A DNA stretch of 64,000 nucleotides from NCBI GenBank assembly GCA_964035575.1, contig CAXIVB010000021.1, positions 62,001 to 126,000 on the forward strand. The letters run 5' to 3'. The notes below the pieces were generated by a model, which saw only the letters and a program-made list of their open reading frames with translations, was not told where the DNA came from and made no database searches. A program made the position numbers and the translations under genes. Of the stretch, positions 60,944 to 64,000 are shown piece by piece. Each line of letters opens with the position of its first letter. Within the stretch, counting starts at the first letter, position 1. This DNA is from Rhynchopus sp. YZ270_cl-10. Its lineage: Eukaryota > Euglenozoa > Diplonemea > Diplonemida > Diplonemidae.

Positions 60944-61014
60944 TGCGTAATCCGGGAATCGAACCCGGGCCGACCCCGTGGCGGGGGGCCATTCTACCAC
61001 TAGACCAATTACGC
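60944..61014 (-). tRNA. tRNA-Gly(GCC), C33, reverse-array copy
   Basis: Reverse copy of 6950-7020. Confidence 0.93.
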
Positions 61015-61130
61015 TACGATATTAGTCGAAATTGTGCTCGAGTTGCCGCTCGTTGCATGTTTGAAAAATATTTCACAATATCCCAGGAAATAAAACCCTT
61101 TCTGAGATCCCAATAAGTGGGAATATTCAA

Positions 61131-61202
61131 GCGGTTATGGTTTAGTGGTTAGAACACCCGTTTGTGGCACGGGAGACCCGAGTTCAATTCTCGGTAACCG
61201 CT
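61131..61202 (+). tRNA. tRNA-His(GTG), reverse-array copy
   Basis: Reverse copy of 6762-6833. Confidence 0.96.
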
Positions 61203-61289
61203 TTTTTAGCTGTGCAATCAACCATTTTCATTTTTTCCAACTCCAAAAATATGCAGGCCACATAAAAAATACTATTGCCTAAAGACATG

Positions 61290-61361
61290 GACCGTGTGGC
61301 TCAATGGAAGAGCGCCTGACCACGGATCAGGCGGTTGCAGGTTCGAGTCCTGCCACGGTTG
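61290..61361 (+). tRNA. tRNA-Arg(ACG), C33, reverse-array copy
   Basis: Reverse copy of 6603-6674. Confidence 0.92.
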
Positions 61362-61450
61362 CTTCTTTTTTTGGGCAATTTGAACAATTTCAAATTTTTT
61401 TTATTTTGAAATTGCCCCCCACAAAGAAAACACTTTGCATGAAAGTAACA

Positions 61451-61522
61451 GCACTTATGGTATAACGGTTAGTATTCTCGCCTTCCAAGCGAGCGGCCCG
61501 GGTTCGACTCCCGGTAAGTGCA
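61451..61522 (+). tRNA. tRNA-Gly(TCC), reverse-array copy
   Basis: Reverse copy of 6442-6513. Confidence 0.97.
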
Positions 61523-61792
61523 GTTCTTTTTTTTAGGAGGAAGTAAAATTTTCATGTTCAGAAAAAAATTCTGAAATGTCAGCTTTTCAAAGAATTTCCA
61601 GTTTTCAAGTTTTTCCCAAGATTTTTTAAGGTTCTTCTGGATGGGTTGACTGCCAAAAAATCCAAAATTCCTGGGAGACCCCTTCCCACTGGACCCAAAT
61701 TTGTATCTGTTGTTCCACTGTGATTTCACTTGACACCAACCTCACTTTTTTGTGTTTTCAAAAAAGTTCAAAAAAACAATGTTCAAAAAGTT

Positions 61793-61865
61793 AACCCCGT
61801 GCGGGACTCGAACCCGCAACCTTTGGATTCGAAGTCCAACGCGCTATCCATTGCGCCAACGGGGC
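61793..61865 (-). tRNA. tRNA-Arg(TCG), reverse-array copy
   Basis: Reverse copy of 6099-6171. Confidence 0.97.
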
Positions 61866-61927
61866 CTGATTTGATTTTCATCAGAAAAGAAACGAAACAA
61901 TGAGTGGGAGCCCTGTACAAAAAAGAA

Positions 61928-61999
61928 TTCCCCGGCCGGGAATTGAACCCGGGTCTTCCGCGTGACAGGCGGAAATACTGACCTCTATACTACCGAGGA
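61928..61999 (-). tRNA. tRNA-Asp(GTC) gene 1, reverse-array copy
   Basis: Reverse copy of 5965-6036. Confidence 0.97.
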
Positions 62000-62097
62000 T
62001 ACAATCTTCACTCTGATTTATTTTCGCGCATCAAAATGGTCTAAAATGAGCACAGAAACGACGAAAATGCACGAAAATTTGTGAACAAAAAATGAAT

Positions 62098-62179
62098 CGC
62101 AGTCGGCAGGACTTGAACCTGCGCGGGCAGAGCCCAATGGATTTCTAGTCCACCTCCGTAACCACTTGGATACGACTGC
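62098..62179 (-). tRNA. tRNA-Ser(AGA), reverse-array copy
   Basis: Reverse copy of 5785-5866. Confidence 0.97.
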
Positions 62180-62256
62180 TGTAATTCTCACCGTTCTTTG
62201 TTTTTAGGCAGTCATCTGTTTGAAGAATATAACCTGGAACACGAAAATGAAAAAAA

Positions 62257-62340
62257 TCCTCTCGGCCGGAATCGAACCAGCGACCGCTCGATAACCGAGT
62301 ATTCTACAGTCGAGCGCTCTACCAATTGAGCTACGAGAGG
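62257..62340 (-). tRNA. tRNA-Tyr(GTA) with intron, reverse-array copy
   Basis: Reverse copy of 5624-5707; the 11-base intron is kept. Confidence 0.95.
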
Positions 62341-62464
62341 TTCTACAACTGTCATTGTTTTCACAGAAGCCCATAAAATTATTTGGCTCAAAAAAATTTT
62401 TTTGCCACACAAACCTGTAGAAATTTGCACCCCATGTATTTCTTAATGATACGATAATATCAAG

Positions 62465-62537
62465 GCGAGGTTGGCGCAGTCGGGAGCGCGTAGGTCCCAT
62501 AATCCTAAGGTCGTCAGTTCGATCCTGGCACCTCGCA
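62465..62537 (+). tRNA. tRNA-Met(CAT) elongator, C33, reverse-array copy
   Basis: Reverse copy of 5427-5499. Confidence 0.92.
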
Positions 62538-62622
62538 CTTTTTTGTGTGTCTTTTTCCTTTGTGTGGGATTTTCAGCAAAATTTCCACCTTCATGCTAAA
62601 CGCATTGAAGCCCTAAATCATG

Positions 62623-62693
62623 GGCCCTATGGTGTAGCGGTAGCACTATGGATTCCAAATCCATCAACGGCGGTTCGATTCCGTCTAGGGTCA
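62623..62693 (+). tRNA. tRNA-Trp(CCA), reverse-array copy
   Basis: Reverse copy of 5271-5341. Confidence 0.96.
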
Positions 62694-62775
62694 TTTCTTT
62701 TTTTACACACTTTCCTTTCTGTGTTGTCTTGAAAAACTTCTTCGCAGGAGAAACAGCAAAAGCATCTTAATCAGC

Positions 62776-62847
62776 GGCGATTTAGCTCAGTGGCAGAGCA
62801 TTGGTCTTGTAAACCAAGGGTCGGGGGTTCGATCCCCCCAGTTGCCT
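62776..62847 (+). tRNA. tRNA-Thr(TGT), reverse-array copy
   Basis: Reverse copy of 5117-5188. Confidence 0.97.
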
Positions 62848-63665
62848 TTCTATTTTTTGGTGATGTGATGTGATGCGGTTGTGCTGAAGAAGCAGCAACT
62901 GAGCACTGGATGTGACAGGCAGGAACGCAGAAGGGAGATGGCCTGGCCGCTATACTCCAGTACAGGCCCGAGCGAGTGCTCACAGAATGGGCTCCAAAAA
63001 CCAGCACAGAATGGAATGGCTGGAGACTTATAGGCTTACTGTAAGGATTTGTTAGGAGTGGAAAAAAAAACTCCTGACCCGGGTATTGAATTTTCAGATC
63101 ATTTTCTCAGTCACAATGCAAGCACAGAATGGAAACGAAAAACCAGCACAGAATGGAATGGCTGGAGTCTTATAGCCGTGTTCCATTCTGTGCTTGGTTT
63201 TGGTTTCCATTCTGTGCTTGCATTGTGACTGAGAAAATGATCCGAAAATTCAATAGCCGGGTCAGGAGTTTTTCCATCTGAATTATGGATTGCTAAGGAT
63301 TTCCCAGCCATTCCATTCTGTGCTGGATTCCACCACTCTGTACTGGTGAGTCGCCAAGAAGCGGCAGCTGAGCACACTGGACATGCCCAGAAAGGAGATA
63401 AGTTGTGGGGCTGAAACGTGCTATCCCCAGCAAAAGGGTCTGGCACTTTTCGCGAGTGGAAGCAGTTCACACCTGGTTGAACGCAAAACCTACACCGGTC
63501 GGTGGGAGTCCTGTGTTGGTTCGGAAAACACATATTTTCACCCAAATTCCACTCTCAACTTGCCAACGAAACAGAACTGAGATCAAGTGGAGGAAATATT
63601 TTTTGGTTTTCATTTGCCTCAAAATCTCAGAAACCTGCAAAATCGTGAACATTCAAAAAGAAAAG
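62848..63665. other. Spacer with palindrome, reverse copy
   Basis: Reverse complement of 4299-5116; palindrome at 63059-63274. Confidence 0.6.
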
Positions 63666-63738
63666 CACCTCCCGCGGGGCTCGAACCCGCGACCACAAGG
63701 TTAAGGGCCTTGCGCTCTACCGACTGAGCTAGGGAGGC
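63666..63738 (-). tRNA. tRNA-Lys(CTT) gene 1, reverse-array copy
   Basis: Reverse copy of 4226-4298. Confidence 0.95.
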
Positions 63739-63844
63739 TCACATTCATTTAAACCAAAGAATCATTGTGGGGTGGTCATGCAGAAAAGTCTCTTGTCCTA
63801 AATTTGACCACCCCAGAGAAAAGGAAAGAAGGTAAAACTATTAG

Positions 63845-63917
63845 GCCCGTGTAGCCCAATGGATAAGGCGTTCGCTTCCTAAGCGAAAGATTGTGGGTTC
63901 GATCCCCACCATGGGTA
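63845..63917 (+). tRNA. tRNA-Arg(CCT), reverse-array copy
   Basis: Reverse copy of 4047-4119; the last complete gene before the window ends. Confidence 0.96.
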
Positions 63918-64000
63918 TTCTCTTTTTCACTGGGAAGTGAAAATATGGAAAATGATTTTTCAAGATTCTCTCACCATCTTGGGATTTTGGTGACAACAAA

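Larger units (their letters stand above)
37631..64000. repeat. Reverse copy of 30333-3964 (long inverted repeat arm)
   Basis: Every feature maps by 67964 minus coordinate. It reads unit positions 3548 to 1 and then 26785 to 3964 on the minus strand. With 3964-30333 it forms an inverted repeat with ~26.4-kb arms around a ~7.3-kb centre. Confidence 0.95.

Overview
This window carries no protein gene I can defend. It is a dense, repeated cluster of small non-coding RNA genes from a eukaryote, most probably a diplonemid (Euglenozoa, sister to the kinetoplastids). The pointers are: four spliced-leader (SL) RNA genes whose ~40-nt exon ends in ACAGTTTCTGTACTTCATTG followed by a GTATGG donor, close to the kinetoplastid and diplonemid leaders as I remember them; a tRNA-Tyr with an 11-base intron, as in trypanosomes; and a 5S rRNA of euglenozoan type. 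Species assignment is an inference from memory, not a search.

Layout. The basic unit is 26,785 bp (1-26785), and its first 5,640 bp start again in direct repeat at 26786-32425. Reading the unit: U2 (minus), U4 (minus), U3, U5, U1 (0-1.2 kb); two 5S genes flanking an unidentified RNA 'Y' (1.5-2.4 kb); a block of 48 tRNA genes on both strands (2.5-14.8 kb) interrupted by spacers with short repeats, a long palindrome and ~162-bp satellite units; two more 5S genes and an unidentified structured RNA (15 kb); about 8 kb of satellite DNA, including a 401-bp tandem array (15.8-24 kb); then SL, SL, U6, SL, SRP RNA, SL and a paralogue of the unidentified structured RNA (24-26.4 kb), and U2 again. The 48 tRNA genes cover 45 species. 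They serve every amino acid and include separate initiator and elongator Met; the only standard species I could not find is Leu(TAA). One unit therefore encodes nearly the whole small-RNA kit for translation, splicing, trans-splicing and secretion.

The right half (32426-64000) is the same array in reverse orientation. Bases 32425-37622 are the reverse complement of unit positions 21340-15341, lacking two 401-bp repeats. After an 8-base filler, 37631-64000 is the reverse complement of 30333-3964. Two tandem arrays thus meet tail to tail at 32425, inside a broken tRNA-Tyr gene, and the first right-hand unit has lost unit positions 3549-15340. Lines I compared between copies were identical, so either the copies are very recent or strongly homogenised, or part of the layout is an assembly product. 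In total I count 108 intact tRNA genes.

Two promoter elements stand out. A box of the type ATGCTTCCCtG lies 49-50 bases before the inferred start of every SL, U2, U3, U4 and U5 gene, and about 50 before U1. A different 36-base element with an 8-bp dyad (ACAAGACA/TGTCTTGT) lies 23-25 bases before U6, SRP RNA and the unidentified RNAs, which end or may end in T-runs. Nine tRNA species, including all alanine species, carry C rather than the near-universal U at position 33.
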